Below, piece by piece: positions 20,638 to 30,312 of a stretch of 64,000 nucleotides of DNA. The first letter of the stretch is position 1; every line of letters begins with the position of its first letter. Source of the stretch: Pantoea sp. IMH (GTDB lineage: Bacteria > Pseudomonadota > Gammaproteobacteria > Enterobacterales > Enterobacteriaceae); the NCBI RefSeq assembly GCF_000599885.1, contig NZ_JFGT01000003.1, forward strand, positions 62,001-126,000, given 5' to 3'. The position numbers and the translations under genes were made by a program. The notes below the pieces were generated by a model that worked only from the letters and a program-made list of their open reading frames with translations, was not told where the DNA came from and did not search any database.

Positions 20638-21939
20638 ATGATCGTGCCGGAGTTAATTATTGTTCTTCTGGCGATCTACCTTGGTGCCCGCCTGGGCGGC
20701 ATCGGCATCGGCTTTGCTGGCGGTGTGGGAGTGCTGATCCTGACGCTGGGCTTTCAGGTCAGGCCTGGCGCCATCCCGTTTGACGTCATTGAAATTATCA
20801 TGGCGGTGATCGCCGCAATCGCCGCGATGCAGGTTGCGGGCGGTATGGATTATCTGGTCAGCCTGGCGGAACGCCTGCTGCGCAAGCATCCGCGTTACAT
20901 CACCTTCCTCGCCCCGCTGGTCACCTATTGCATGACTATTCTGGCCGGTACAGGTCATACCGCGTTTTCCACCCTGCCGGTTATCGCTGAAGTGGCTAAA
21001 GAACAGGGTGTACGCCCCTCACGACCGCTCTCTATTGCCGTGGTCGCTTCGCAAATTGCCATTACCGCTTCGCCTATCTCGGCGGCGGTCGTGTTCCTTG
21101 CCGGGATACTCGAACCGCAAGGGGTCAGTTACCTGGGGCTGCTTGCTGTCGCTATCCCTTCCACAATGGTGGCGATTTTTATCGCTGCGCTGATCACCAA
21201 TTTTCTGGGTAAAGAGCTGAAGAGCGATCCGGTTTATCAGGCGCGCCTGGCGAAGGGCGAAGTCTCGCTACGCGGAGCCAGCGTGTTTGAAGAGAAGAAA
21301 GGGGCAAAACGTTCCGTTGCGCTGTTTTTGATCGGTATCGTTGCCGTTGTATTCTACGCTACGGCGATCAGCGATGCCGTCGGACTGATTAGCGACCCGG
21401 TGCTGCCCCGCAATGAAGCGATCGTGGTATTCATGCTGACTATCGCCGCGCTGATCTGTCTGAGCTGCAAAGTGGATACGGCAAAAATCCTCTCCGCCAG
21501 TACCTTTAAGTCAGGGATGAGCGCCTGTATCTGCGTGCTGGGCGTCGCCTGGCTGGGAGACACTTTTGTAAAAGCGCACATTGAGGAGATTCAGCAATTC
21601 GCCGGAGACCTGCTCACTCACTACCCGTGGATGCTGGCCGTCATTCTGTTCTTTGCCTCCACCCTGCTTTACTCTCAGGCGGCGACCACAAAAGCGCTGA
21701 TGCCGGCGGCGCTGATGCTGGGCGTGTCGCCGGTGACCGCCGTCGCTTCCTTTGCTGCGGTCTCTGCACTGTTCGTGTTGCCAACCTACCCTACGCTGCT
21801 CGCGGCGGTAGAAATGGATGACACAGGTACCACCCGCATCGGCCGGTTCGTCTTTAACCACTCGTTTATCATCCCTGGAACGCTGGCGATTATCCTCTCT
21901 GTGATCTTCGGCTTTGTCTTCGGTCACCTGTTCCTCTGA
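20638..21939 (+). CDS. dcuA: Anaerobic C4-dicarboxylate transporter DcuA
   Basis: Inner-membrane exchanger of fumarate, malate, aspartate and succinate. It has 433 residues and about ten membrane helices. It matches E. coli DcuA in ELIIVLLAIYLGARLGGIG, FAGTGH-type loop, SQIAITASPISAAVV and MDDTGTTRIGRFVFNH. Aspartate uptake and succinate export by this carrier supply AspA and FrdABCD. The ribosome site is TAAGGAGCG. Confidence 0.97.
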   Translation: MIVPELIIVLLAIYLGARLGGIGIGFAGGVGVLILTLGFQVRPGAIPFDVIEIIMAVIAAIAAMQVAGGMDYLVSLAERLLRKHPRYITFLAPLVTYCMTILAGTGHTAFSTLPVIAEVAKEQGVRPSRPLSIAVVASQIAITASPISAAVVFLAGILEPQGVSYLGLLAVAIPSTMVAIFIAALITNFLGKELKSDPVYQARLAKGEVSLRGASVFEEKKGAKRSVALFLIGIVAVVFYATAISDAVGLISDPVLPRNEAIVVFMLTIAALICLSCKVDTAKILSASTFKSGMSACICVLGVAWLGDTFVKAHIEEIQQFAGDLLTHYPWMLAVILFFASTLLYSQAATTKALMPAALMLGVSPVTAVASFAAVSALFVLPTYPTLLAAVEMDDTGTTRIGRFVFNHSFIIPGTLAIILSVIFGFVFGHLFL

Positions 21940-21952
21940 CCGGTAGCCTTTT

Positions 21953-21978
21953 CTTACGGCGGCTAATGCCGCCGTAAG
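21953..21978 (+). terminator. Hairpin after dcuA
   Basis: Perfect stem CTTACGGCGGC / GCCGCCGTAAG with loop TAAT, 14 nt after dcuA. There is no T-run. E. coli has cutA in this gap; here only about 200 bp without a gene separate dcuA and dsbD. Confidence 0.55.
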
Positions 21979-22139
21979 CGCCCATCCTTTGCCCTCCCGG
22001 TTACAACCTGAAAGATCTGCCGCTTCCTCTGCATGTTATAGTCTGCGCTGTCCGTATAAAAATGAGTCAGGGCCTCTCCGTCAGGCGCTACGTTTACGGG
22101 CGTTTGGTTCGATCAGTTCAACATGGAAAGAGCTTCTTT

Positions 22140-23864
22140 ATGGCCCAGCGCATCACCACACTTTTTTTCCTGCTGTTTGTTACCCTGTTTTGTACGGGCG
22201 CCAGCGCCTCGCTGTTTGAGAAAAGCAGCGGCAACCAGTTTGTTCCGGTTAATCAGGCTTTCGCCTTCGACTTTAACCAGCAGGCCGATCGGTTGACCCT
22301 GTGCTGGCAGGTGAAGCCGGGCTATTACCTTTACCGGCAACAGTTCAAAATCTCAGCGCAGGATGCGCAACTCGCTGACTGGCAGCTGCCGCAGGGGAAA
22401 GCGCATGAAGATGAGTTTTATGGCAAAACGGCGATCTTTCCTGAAAGTCTGACCCTGCCGCTGACGCTGCTGCACGCGGATAAAGGCGCGACGGTGACGG
22501 TCACCTGGCAGGGTTGTGCCGCAGCGGGCTTCTGTTATCCGCCGGAGACGCGAACCCTTCCCTTAGACGAAATTTCCGCAGCCGGTGGCACCGCAGCAAC
22601 CAGTGCTGCTTCGGATCAGAGTCAGACAACGTTACCGGACACAACCGGACATAGCCTGCCTTTTTCACCGCTGTGGGCATTGCTTATCGGCATCGGTATT
22701 GCCTTTACCCCCTGCGTATTGCCAATGTATCCGCTCATTTCAGGGATCATTCTTGGCGGCAATCGCCACTATTCCACCGGCCGTCTTTTTGCCCTGGCGA
22801 TGGTTTATGTACAGGGAATGGCGCTGACCTATACGGTAATGGGGATTATCGTGGCGGCGGCAGGACTGCGTTTCCAGGCCGCCTTACAGGCACCTGCGGT
22901 ACTGATTGGACTCTCCGCGCTGTTTATTCTGCTCGCGCTTTCCATGTTTGGCTTGTTCAGCCTGCAACTGCCCTCCTCTCTGCAGACGCGCCTTACGCTG
23001 TGGAGCAATCGTCAGCAGGGAGGATCGCTGACGGGCGTGTTTCTGATGGGCGCGCTTGCCGGTCTGATCTGCTCGCCCTGTACCACCGCGCCGCTGAGCG
23101 CTATCTTGCTCTACATAGCGCAAAGCGGAAACATGCTGGCTGGCGCGGGAACGCTCTGGCTTTACGCGCTGGGAATGGGTTTGCCGCTGATCGCCGTTAC
23201 CGTGTTCGGCAACCGTCTGTTGCCAAAAAGCGGCGTCTGGATGCAAACCGTCAAAGAGGGTTTTGGCTTTGTCATCCTCGCCCTGCCGGTATTCCTGCTT
23301 GAACGTCTTATTGGCGATCTCTGGGGGCTGCGTCTGTGGAGCGCGCTGGGCGTCGCCTTTTTCGCCTGGGCCTTTATCAGCCTGAAATCCTCAAATGGCT
23401 GGCTGCGGCTGGGGCAGATAGTGATGCTCACCGCCGCACTGGTGGCGGCGCGACCACTTCAGGACTGGGCCTTCAGCGATACGACAACGCGACAGGCGGC
23501 CCCTCACCTGACGTTCGATCGCATAACGAATACCGCAGAGCTGGATGCAGCGCTGGCGCAAAACCGGGGACGAATCACCATGCTCGATCTCTATGCGGAC
23601 TGGTGCGTGGCCTGTAAAGAGTTTGAGAAATACACCTTCAGCGATCCGCAGGTCCAGGCCGCACTGGGCGATGTTCAACTGTTGCAGGCGGACGTGACCG
23701 GCAACAGTGCGCAGGACAGTGAATTGCTGAAACGGCTTCAGGTGCTTGGACTGCCGACGATCCTGTTCTTTGATGCTAATGGCATTGAAATACCGCACTC
23801 GCGTGTGACAGGCTTTTTAAAGGCGCCCGCGTTTCAGCAGCATTTGCAGAAACTGGCGCAGTAA
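22140..23864 (+). CDS. dsbD: Thiol:disulfide interchange protein DsbD
   Basis: Moves electrons from cytoplasmic thioredoxin to periplasmic DsbC, DsbG and CcmG. Three modules are visible: a signal peptide (about 1-24, ending GASA) with the N-terminal immunoglobulin-like domain carrying [11 protein letters not shown], a central set of eight membrane helices with the redox Cys residues in [10 protein letters not shown] and [10 protein letters not shown], and a C-terminal thioredoxin domain with WCVAC. The start ATG at 22140 gives 574 residues and aligns with MAQRI of E. coli; the longer frame from 22062 is rejected. Confidence 0.97.
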   Translation: MAQRITTLFFLLFVTLFCTGASASLFEKSSGNQFVPVNQAFAFDFNQQADRLTLCWQVKPGYYLYRQQFKISAQDAQLADWQLPQGKAHEDEFYGKTAIFPESLTLPLTLLHADKGATVTVTWQGCAAAGFCYPPETRTLPLDEISAAGGTAATSAASDQSQTTLPDTTGHSLPFSPLWALLIGIGIAFTPCVLPMYPLISGIILGGNRHYSTGRLFALAMVYVQGMALTYTVMGIIVAAAGLRFQAALQAPAVLIGLSALFILLALSMFGLFSLQLPSSLQTRLTLWSNRQQGGSLTGVFLMGALAGLICSPCTTAPLSAILLYIAQSGNMLAGAGTLWLYALGMGLPLIAVTVFGNRLLPKSGVWMQTVKEGFGFVILALPVFLLERLIGDLWGLRLWSALGVAFFAWAFISLKSSNGWLRLGQIVMLTAALVAARPLQDWAFSDTTTRQAAPHLTFDRITNTAELDAALAQNRGRITMLDLYADWCVACKEFEKYTFSDPQVQAALGDVQLLQADVTGNSAQDSELLKRLQVLGLPTILFFDANGIEIPHSRVTGFLKAPAFQQHLQKLAQ

Positions 23865-23925
23865 ACGACACTGGAAACCGACTTTTTGGCTAAGATGTGA
23901 ATTATGCATACAAGAGGTGATCCAC

Positions 23926-24504
23926 TTGCAACGTGAACAGGTACTTGAGCATGCGTTAAACATCCTTGAGCAAAACGGGCTGGCTCCCACCACCTCGTTC
24001 GCCATGATGGCGAAGGAAGTGCAGTGCGAGGAGCAGGATCTGAAGCGCTTCTGGCCTGACCGTGAGGCGCTGCTCTACGATGCCCTGCGCTATCATGGTC
24101 AGCAGATTGATATCTGGCGTCGCCAGTTGCTGCTGGATGAGACCCTGAATGCGGAACAGAAGCTGCTGGCGCGTTATCAGGTGCTGGCTGAAGCCGTCAA
24201 AAATAATCGCTATCCCGGCTGTTTATTTATTGCAGCCTGTAGTTTTTACCCCCAGCCTGACCACCCGGTTCATCAGGTGGCGGAGCAGCAAAAGCGCGCC
24301 TCATGGCAATACACGCACGACTTGCTGGCCGAACTGGGCACCGATAATCCCGAGCTGGTCGCGCATCAGATGGAGCTCATCCTGGAGGGATGCCTGAGTC
24401 GCCTGCTGGTGAAGCGCAGTGTGCAGGATGTGGAAACGGCCCGGACGCTGGCGGAGGATGTGCTGAGCTTCGCACTGTGCCGCAAAAACGGCGCGCTGAC
24501 CTGA
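23926..24504 (+). CDS. yjdC: TetR-family regulator YjdC
   Basis: TetR/AcrR-type regulator with an N-terminal helix-turn-helix and a conserved core [15 protein letters not shown] and [17 protein letters not shown] shared with E. coli YjdC. Its target is unknown. The start is most likely TTG at 23926, giving LQREQVLE at the N-terminus with initiator Met, because AAGAGGTGA lies 5 nt upstream; the in-frame GTG at 23917 is part of that ribosome site. The length is then 192 residues. It lies between dsbD and tRNA-Phe, as in E. coli. Confidence 0.92.
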   Translation: MQREQVLEHALNILEQNGLAPTTSFAMMAKEVQCEEQDLKRFWPDREALLYDALRYHGQQIDIWRRQLLLDETLNAEQKLLARYQVLAEAVKNNRYPGCLFIAACSFYPQPDHPVHQVAEQQKRASWQYTHDLLAELGTDNPELVAHQMELILEGCLSRLLVKRSVQDVETARTLAEDVLSFALCRKNGALT

Positions 24505-24575
24505 ACAACTTTCGCACTGACTGACTGAAAAGCAGGCAGTCAGTGCGGATTTAGCCACTTTCTGTGACAAACCCG

Positions 24576-24604
24576 TTGACGGCAGAGCGCCTTTACGGTT
24601 TAAT
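24576..24604 (+). promoter_or_regulatory. Sigma70 promoter of tRNA-Phe
   Basis: TTGACG (24576-24581), 17-bp spacer, TTTAAT (24599-24604), followed by the GC-rich discriminator GCGCCCC typical of growth-rate and stringently controlled stable-RNA promoters. Confidence 0.85.
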
Positions 24605-24614
24605 GCGCCCCGTT

Positions 24615-24690
24615 GCCCGGATAGCTCAGTCGGTAGAGCAGGGGATTGAAAATCCCCGTGTCCTTGGTTCGATTCCGAGTCCGGGCACCA
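24615..24690 (+). tRNA. pheU: tRNA-Phe(GAA)
   Basis: 76-nt cloverleaf beginning GCCCGGATAGCTCAG, anticodon loop TTGAAAATC (GAA), T-arm GGTTCGATTCC and encoded CCA. The position after yjdC matches pheU in E. coli, a frequent target of integrating islands. Confidence 0.98.
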
Positions 24691-24700
24691 TTATTTAAAG

Positions 24701-24723
24701 AACCCGCCTTACGGCGGGTTTTT
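24701..24723 (+). terminator. Terminator of tRNA-Phe
   Basis: Stem AACCCGCC / GGCGGGTT with loop TTAC and a T-run, 10 nt after the CCA end. Confidence 0.9.
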
Positions 24724-24952
24724 GCTTTCTGGGGTTCCGGAATAGCTGTAGCCGGTTTGACCGCAGACATCGCTGCTCTGCCTCTCTCATCCAGCCTGAA
24801 TAGCTCCACATATGCTTTGTCACTCAATCCCACACCGCTGGTTTTGAGATCGGTAGTAAGCACTATCCCCATCACCTAAAAAATCTGCTGTACTCATCGC
24901 CGCAAGATAGCATCTGGTCTTTGTGAAGAGACAGAACACAAACACGGACGGG

Positions 24953-25639
24953 TTATCCGCCAGCCAGAGAATAAGCCTGTTCGTCATCTTTACCGTAATA
25001 AAGCTGACCAAGTTTGATTAACGCCCTTCCCTGAGATTTGCGATGTAAATTCGTATCGCGCAGTGAGTAAACGCATCCGCAATATTCCTGTTGATAGAAA
25101 TGTTCGCGCTTACTGATCTCAATCATGCGTGATGAGCCGCCCTGCTTGCGCCAGTTATAGTCCCAATACACCATACCCGGATAATGCGCGGCAGCGCGCT
25201 GGCCACAGTCATTAATCTGCTGCATATTTTTCCAGCGGGAGATACCCAGCGAACTGCTGATAACGCTGAAACCATGTTCGGCGGCATAAAGCGCGGTGCG
25301 CTCGAAGCGCATATCAAAACACATGGTACAGCGGACGCCCCGCTCCGGCTCCCACTCCATCCCTTTCGCACGTTCGAACCAGTTATCCGTGTCGTAGTCA
25401 GCATCGATAAAGGGCACGCCATGTTTCTCAGCGAAGCGAATATTTTCATCCTTGCGAATGAGATACTCCTTCTGCGGGTGGATATTCGGATTATAGAAAA
25501 AAATGGTGTAATCAATCCCTGATGCCTGAATGGCTTCCATCACTTCACCGGAGCAGGGAGCGCAGCAGGAGTGCAGCAGCAACTTAGTTGCGCCGTTCGG
25601 CAGTGCCAGTTTGGGTCTTTCAAAGTCAGTAGGCGTCAT
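24953..25639 (-). CDS. queH: Epoxyqueuosine reductase QueH
   Basis: Catalyses the last step of queuosine synthesis in tRNA anticodons, reducing epoxyqueuosine. It is the cobalamin-independent alternative to QueG. The 228-residue protein shows the family Cys pattern: the vicinal pair in [11 protein letters not shown], then [10 protein letters not shown], and a distal [11 protein letters not shown], which together bind an iron-sulfur cluster and a second metal. It is transcribed toward tRNA-Phe. QueG is encoded beside glyVXY in E. coli, and that site is occupied by another gene here, which fits a replacement. Confidence 0.95.
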   Translation of the reverse strand: MTPTDFERPKLALPNGATKLLLHSCCAPCSGEVMEAIQASGIDYTIFFYNPNIHPQKEYLIRKDENIRFAEKHGVPFIDADYDTDNWFERAKGMEWEPERGVRCTMCFDMRFERTALYAAEHGFSVISSSLGISRWKNMQQINDCGQRAAAHYPGMVYWDYNWRKQGGSSRMIEISKREHFYQQEYCGCVYSLRDTNLHRKSQGRALIKLGQLYYGKDDEQAYSLAGG

Positions 25640-25896
25640 AGGCCATTCCTGGAAATGGGTTTACTGGAGATTGTAGCATCTGTGAATGAGCAGCTCGGCG
25701 TGTGAAAATAGTCAGGTCTCACTGAGACGGGCCGTACTTTTCTACATCCACGCTTACGCTGGGCTGTGTGCTGATACAACCACACCACTGACATCACTCC
25801 CTGCCAATAGATCTGAATTGTCATCGCAGCATATCAATGTAAGAGATTGCCAGCTGAACTCGCGACTTCTCCCGGCGAGCGTCGATACCGGTAAAA

Positions 25897-26256
25897 CTAC
25901 TCAAGTTCGCTTTTGCAGGTGTCAAACATTGCTGACAGCTTATCCTCGATGCCTGCCTCTTTCTGACCATAATAAGCAAAGACGCTGGTCTGGTGATGAC
26001 TGAAATGCGCGATATCCAGCCACGCAACAAGCGTACCCTGTTCTGACAAGTTATACCGTTTACTCCCATTACTGTAAGGTTCATCCTCTTCCATGAAAAG
26101 ATTGTGCCGGTAAGCTTCAGTGTCCAGACACCGCTCTACCTGCCAGACCTCGCCAGAAAAATAGGCCGTTTTTACTGCAGGGTGTAACCCTACTGTTCCC
26201 AGATCGACGCAACCGGCAAGGAATACGCTGACGACAATAAGCAAAAACCTTTTCAT
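25897..26256 (-). CDS. Putative lipoprotein of unknown function
   Basis: 119 residues starting MKRFLLIVVSVFLAGC, a signal peptide with lipobox FLAGC at residues 12-16. The mature part has HPAVKTAYFSGEVWQVERCLD and a C-terminal Cys in FDTCKSELE, so one disulfide in the periplasm is possible. GAGG stands 6 nt before the ATG at 26256; the open frame extends further upstream but without a signal sequence. No family was recognised. Confidence 0.75.
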   Translation of the reverse strand: MKRFLLIVVSVFLAGCVDLGTVGLHPAVKTAYFSGEVWQVERCLDTEAYRHNLFMEEDEPYSNGSKRYNLSEQGTLVAWLDIAHFSHHQTSVFAYYGQKEAGIEDKLSAMFDTCKSELE

Positions 26257-26706
26257 TTCAGCCTCGTTATTACGAAAATTCACGTTAATGCTTAGGGTTT
26301 TTAGCAAGCCGCCCGGAAATAATCCTGGTGCAAGCACGCCAGCCTTTGGTTATTAAGCTCTGCCGGTTAATGCCCGCGCGTGGTCAAGCCTACTTCCGCT
26401 TGCTCTGTACCCCCCACACCGCTATTTAATCATATCTTTACGCAACAATGCCTCTCTGAACTTCATACAAACATAAATATTTAACAACGCACTCTTTTCT
26501 GGCTGGGTTTTATCCGGGATATTAACAATTAACGCCTATTTTAACGTTATTCTGCCACTTTTATTCCTGGCCTGAAATAAGACACGCAATTTGCGCTTTC
26601 GGGGTATATCGCAACCCTGCCCAAATTATATCGGTTTCAGAAAGATTAACTTTTGCGTGGGTATTATCTCAGCAATTTACGTTAACCCGGAATCCAGGAG
26701 CATAAG
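26257..26706. other. Intergenic, no gene recognised
   Basis: 450 bp between the divergent lipoprotein gene and the carbonic anhydrase gene. The half near the carbonic anhydrase is AT-rich and should hold its promoter, but no clear box was picked out. Confidence 0.5.
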
Positions 26707-27447
26707 ATGCAACCGAACTCCCCCGCTAAACCTTCCCGCCGGAAGATCCTGAAACAAACGCTGGCCATTTCCGCGCTCTCCGTCACCGGCCTGACCACGC
26801 TGTCGGTGCCTACCATTTCTTTTGCGGCCTCCCTGAGCAAAGAGGAGCGTGATGGAATGACGCCTGATGCGGTCATTGAACGTTTTAAACAGGGTAACCT
26901 GCGCTTTCGTGAAAATCGTCCAGTTAAACACGACTTTCTGGAACAGAAACGTAGCAGTGTTGCGGGCCAGTATCCTGCCGCAGTAATTCTGAGCTGTATC
27001 GATTCACGCGCGCCGGCAGAAATCGTGCTGGATGCCGGTATCGGTGAGACCTTTAATTCGCGGGTTGCAGGTAACATCAGTAACCGCGATATCCTCGGCA
27101 GTATGGAGTTCGCCTGCGCCGTGGCTGGCGCAAAAGTCGTTCTGGTGATGGGTCATACGCGCTGTGGCGCGGTACGTGGTGCCATTGATAACGCGGAGTT
27201 AGGCAACCTGACCGGCCTGCTCGATGAGATTAAGCCGGCCATTGCTAAAACCGCTTACAGCGGTGAACGCAAAGGCAGTAACTACGATTTCGTGGATGCC
27301 GTTGCGCGTAAAAACGTTGAAATGACCATCGAAAATATCCGTAAAAACAGTCCGGTATTAAAAGATCTTGAAGCGCAGAAAAAGATAAAAATCGTTGGCA
27401 GCATGTATCACCTCAGCGGCGGCAAGGTCGAGTTCTTCGAGGTATAA
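26707..27447 (+). CDS. Beta-class carbonic anhydrase with Tat-type signal
   Basis: Zinc enzyme interconverting carbon dioxide and bicarbonate. Zinc-binding and active-site residues are present: C97, D99 and R101 in SCIDSR, H150 and C153 in GHTRCGAV. The fold continues to SMYHLSGGKVEFFEV. The first 40 residues carry SRRKILK, close to the twin-arginine consensus, then a hydrophobic stretch ending ISFAAS, so export in folded form is likely. 246 residues. The ribosome site is CAGGAG. It stands alone without a sulfate or bicarbonate transporter beside it. Confidence 0.92.
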   Translation: MQPNSPAKPSRRKILKQTLAISALSVTGLTTLSVPTISFAASLSKEERDGMTPDAVIERFKQGNLRFRENRPVKHDFLEQKRSSVAGQYPAAVILSCIDSRAPAEIVLDAGIGETFNSRVAGNISNRDILGSMEFACAVAGAKVVLVMGHTRCGAVRGAIDNAELGNLTGLLDEIKPAIAKTAYSGERKGSNYDFVDAVARKNVEMTIENIRKNSPVLKDLEAQKKIKIVGSMYHLSGGKVEFFEV

Positions 27448-28045
27448 ACTGATAATGAGGCGTGGCCGATCCTGTTAAGCGCATATGTAAAGGATAAAGG
27501 CATATCAGGCTGCGCCTCTCCAACGCTTTTCCAGTAAAACCCAGCGGCATTCCCAGGCTCATTTAGGTTTTATCTGGCATATTTAAACAGAGTAGACGCT
27601 GACCGTTGTTTACGTACGGCCTGTTGGTCCCGGTCACTTCAGACGGGCTCTGCTGTTATTCCCGTCAGTGCCGCCAATATCCTGCTGTGATTTATATGCA
27701 AGACGGCGCGGGCCTTTGTTGTAACAATCCTGTGGTGAAGAGCGCTTACCAGCACTGCCGGGCCATTTCAGATAACGGAATAAGTGAATTTCTACAGCGT
27801 AAGTTAAGGTAATTTCACTAACGTAAAAGGGAGCTGGGATTAAGCATGTTAATTTTGCGCCCTGCAAATGTTTATTATTGGTTAAAATAAATTAGATAAC
27901 TCCATTTAACTTAACCTGCATTCCATAATAATCAGCACTAAATGGATAAATTACGAGACTCCGATGGTCATTCTGCGCTGCCAGGTGCTACTATTCTCTC
28001 AGCCGTATTTCCTCAGCGTTTCAATACAATTTCCGATGGCCCACT
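27448..28045. other. Intergenic, no gene recognised
   Basis: 598 bp with short open frames on both strands but no ribosome sites or family resemblance. The second half is AT-rich. Confidence 0.5.
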
Positions 28046-28270
28046 ATGTCACATGTATATAAAATAATTAATTTATTCGTGTTTATCTGGATCCTGGCAG
28101 GGCTTTCCATTTTTCTTTTTGTCCTGCACCACCATCATGCAGCAACCATGGTGAATACAGCAAAATGCCTGTTGAACAAGGAGCCGGATAATTATCCTGG
28201 CTGGTTCTCGCACCTCGCACAACTTATTTACAGAACGTTATTTGAAACCTGCGATCATGATTACCGTTAA
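28046..28270 (+). CDS. Possible small membrane protein (74 aa)
   Basis: The predicted protein has one strong membrane helix at about residues 8-27 (NLFVFIWILAGLSIFLFVLH), followed by four His in a row and a soluble tail with two Cys. No ribosome site is visible before the ATG, and no family was recognised. It ends 3 bp from the end of another small membrane-protein frame on the opposite strand. Confidence 0.35.
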   Translation: MSHVYKIINLFVFIWILAGLSIFLFVLHHHHAATMVNTAKCLLNKEPDNYPGWFSHLAQLIYRTLFETCDHDYR

Positions 28271-28273
28271 TGG

Positions 28274-28441
28274 CTAATGGTTTTTATGCAAAATAAAATG
28301 CAACAGTGAACGCCATTCAAGTAAAAGTAACCAGATGGCATAACCGGCGGCACAGTAAAGCACGATAAACAGGATCATTTCCGTCACTTTATCCGAGGGG
28401 CGCATCCGAACAGACTCCCAATATTTTTGAAAATATCCCAT
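28274..28441 (-). CDS. Possible small membrane protein (55 aa)
   Basis: Short frame beginning MGYFQKYWESVRMRPSDK and containing the hydrophobic helix MILFIVLYCAAGYAIWLLLL, ending LLHFILHKNH. An alternative ATG at 28405 has GGGAG about 9 nt upstream and would give 43 residues. It is tail-to-tail with the small frame at 28046-28270. The helix and charge distribution look protein-like, but no homologue was recalled. Confidence 0.4.
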   Translation of the reverse strand: MGYFQKYWESVRMRPSDKVTEMILFIVLYCAAGYAIWLLLLEWRSLLHFILHKNH

Positions 28442-28883
28442 TTACATGACAAATGTTCTGTCTGACATAGCATGCTTCGCTTCGTTAACAGTATCTGATA
28501 AGCATCATCAATTTCCCGTAAACGCCTGACGTAAAAACAGATAAGCGTAATATAACCGCACTAAAAGTGCTTTTGCATCAAGACAGCCAAAGCCTTACAG
28601 GGCTAAGCCAATTAATACTGCGTATTCTCAGCCTGGCGGGAGACTTGCAACACGCGTTTCAGGGTGGCTAATGCCCACGGTTTATCACTTCTGGTATCAG
28701 AAAACGTTGATGAAAAAAAAACGGCCTGTCGGCCAGACGTTGACCTGATGCAAACAGAGTGCAAGAGGGATTACTGTTGCTCTCTGTTTGCAGTTTCTGG
28801 CCGGTTCAGGGCGCGTAGTCAGATAATCCAGCTAACAACATGTCACCGGCGATGCCAGCGAATAGCCTGACCGGTAACCAGGC
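28442..28883. other. Intergenic, no gene recognised
   Basis: 442 bp between the small membrane frame and the zinc-finger gene, with nothing recognisable. A frame at 28664-28870 has no ribosome site and ordinary shadow-like composition. Confidence 0.45.
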
Positions 28884-29144
28884 TTACGGCACCTCATTCT
28901 CCGGTGCCTGTCCTGTTCCAGCCTGACCCAGTTGTCCGGTTCGTTCACGTAGCTCCAGGATTTCCTGGCAGGTAACACAGGTCGTTACTGAAGGCAGCAA
29001 CTGCCGCCTCGCCAGTGGAATTTCTTCGCCGCAGTTTTCACAATGGCGGCAGCCGGGCCGACTCAGCTGACGACGAATGACCGCGACTTTCACGTCCGCA
29101 GTAAGGTCAATCACCTCCATCGCTTCATCAATAATGTCTGCCAT
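28884..29144 (-). CDS. DksA/TraR-family C4 zinc-finger protein
   Basis: 86 residues starting MADIIDEAMEVIDL, with the four-cysteine finger CRHCENCGEEIP ... CVTCQEILE that defines short TraR-like relatives of DksA. Such proteins occur mostly in phages and conjugative elements; TraR binds RNA polymerase through the secondary channel. The ribosome site AAGGAGAAT precedes ATG. The C-terminal tail (TGQAPENEVP) is not conserved in the family as far as I recall. Here it stands alone, with no other phage genes around it. Confidence 0.85.
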   Translation of the reverse strand: MADIIDEAMEVIDLTADVKVAVIRRQLSRPGCRHCENCGEEIPLARRQLLPSVTTCVTCQEILELRERTGQLGQAGTGQAPENEVP

Positions 29145-30018
29145 ATCTCTATTCTCCTTATTGCTAACGTCGGCTCCGTAAGTTCGTACCCGGGAATTCA
29201 GACGTATTACAGGCTACCAGCGCCAAACGCCCTGCCTGGCTTCATCCAGACCTAACGCTGGCGTTCTGCATACCTGCTTCCCGTTCCCGGAAGCTGAGCC
29301 AACCCTTTTGCCGGTGCTTTTGTGCAGGCCACTATTTTTACCTGCCAGAAATCCCGTCTAACGGGCTGTGCCTCCGTTCCCATAACGGGTTTATCACTGG
29401 ATAAGCGTTTGATAATGATTACCTGCGCGACCAAAACGATTTATCAATAAACAGAAATTTTTTGTAATTATTCCGGTTATGAGAACTAAAGTTATCACCC
29501 ATGATTATTATATCGGTTAAGCCTGTCAGAAGCCTGCGTCACTATAGTAAAAAACCGCATTCAATAAACATAACCATCCCATATTACTCCCAATGTAATA
29601 AAATCATTACGGACCACAGTTAAAATCCCATTAAGATTATTTTTCTGCACCTCAGGGACATCAACAACAGGTAAACCTCTTTCTCTTTTCAGTTTCACCA
29701 TGGCACCGGAAGTTATGCTTAAAAACCGCTCCTGTTAGCGTAATGCTATAAATAAACCACTCAATAAATATACCAATAAAAATAAACTCCTTATATTACA
29801 GGAAAATGGCCCATTGAGTGTTAACAGAAAGAGGATGAAGTGTTAATTATCCCAGCCAGATAAACCACAGAAATCAGCCCGCTACTTTTTTTACATGGTT
29901 GATATCCCTTTCTTTCACCATTATAAATAGTTCATTCCCAAGATAATATATTTCTTCATCCATCGTAAATACGTTAAACAAAAAATACCCTCATGGCCAC
30001 GATGGATTAATAACTATA
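29145..30018. other. AT-rich intergenic stretch
   Basis: About 870 bp. From 29440 onward the sequence is markedly AT-rich with no plausible gene on either strand. This composition fits horizontally acquired, xenogeneically silenced DNA, and an Hha-like gene follows. Confidence 0.5.
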
Positions 30019-30240
30019 ATGAATTTACGTTACGTGGCAGGCAGACATGCAGATATGAAAGAAAAAACTGACCATCCACACCACGAAATTACTGACAACC
30101 CGCTTCAGTGTATTATTCTGGAAGCAGGAGTTCATAACCCGACAAAAGGCATCACGTCAACGATTTTTGCAAGTGTTTCAGAAGGCCGGAATATCACAGG
30201 CCGGAATCGACATATCCGCCGGCGCGCCCGCACTCGCTAA
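30019..30240 (+). CDS. Hypothetical 73-aa frame, doubtful
   Basis: Reads MNLRYVAGRHADMKEKTD at the start and ends in a very basic tail (GRNRHIRRRARTR). There is no clear ribosome site at the first ATG or the internal ATG at 30055. No family was recognised. It is listed because it lies just upstream of, and parallel to, the Hha-like gene; it is not the TomB partner known in E. coli. Confidence 0.25.
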   Translation: MNLRYVAGRHADMKEKTDHPHHEITDNPLQCIILEAGVHNPTKGITSTIFASVSEGRNITGRNRHIRRRARTR

Positions 30241-30312
30241 CCCGGCAACATATTATAAAATCAACAAGACCTTAATCAGTGACGGTTATTTTTTATATTG
30301 CGGAGAGGTATA

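Noticed and set aside
22062..22139. N-terminal extension of dsbD
   Set aside because: The signal peptide starts at 22140 and aligns with the known DsbD start; the extension would bury it.
24615..24723. Integration of an element into tRNA-Phe
   Set aside because: The site is a known hotspot and accessory DNA follows, but no integrase and no second copy of the tRNA 3' end were seen downstream.
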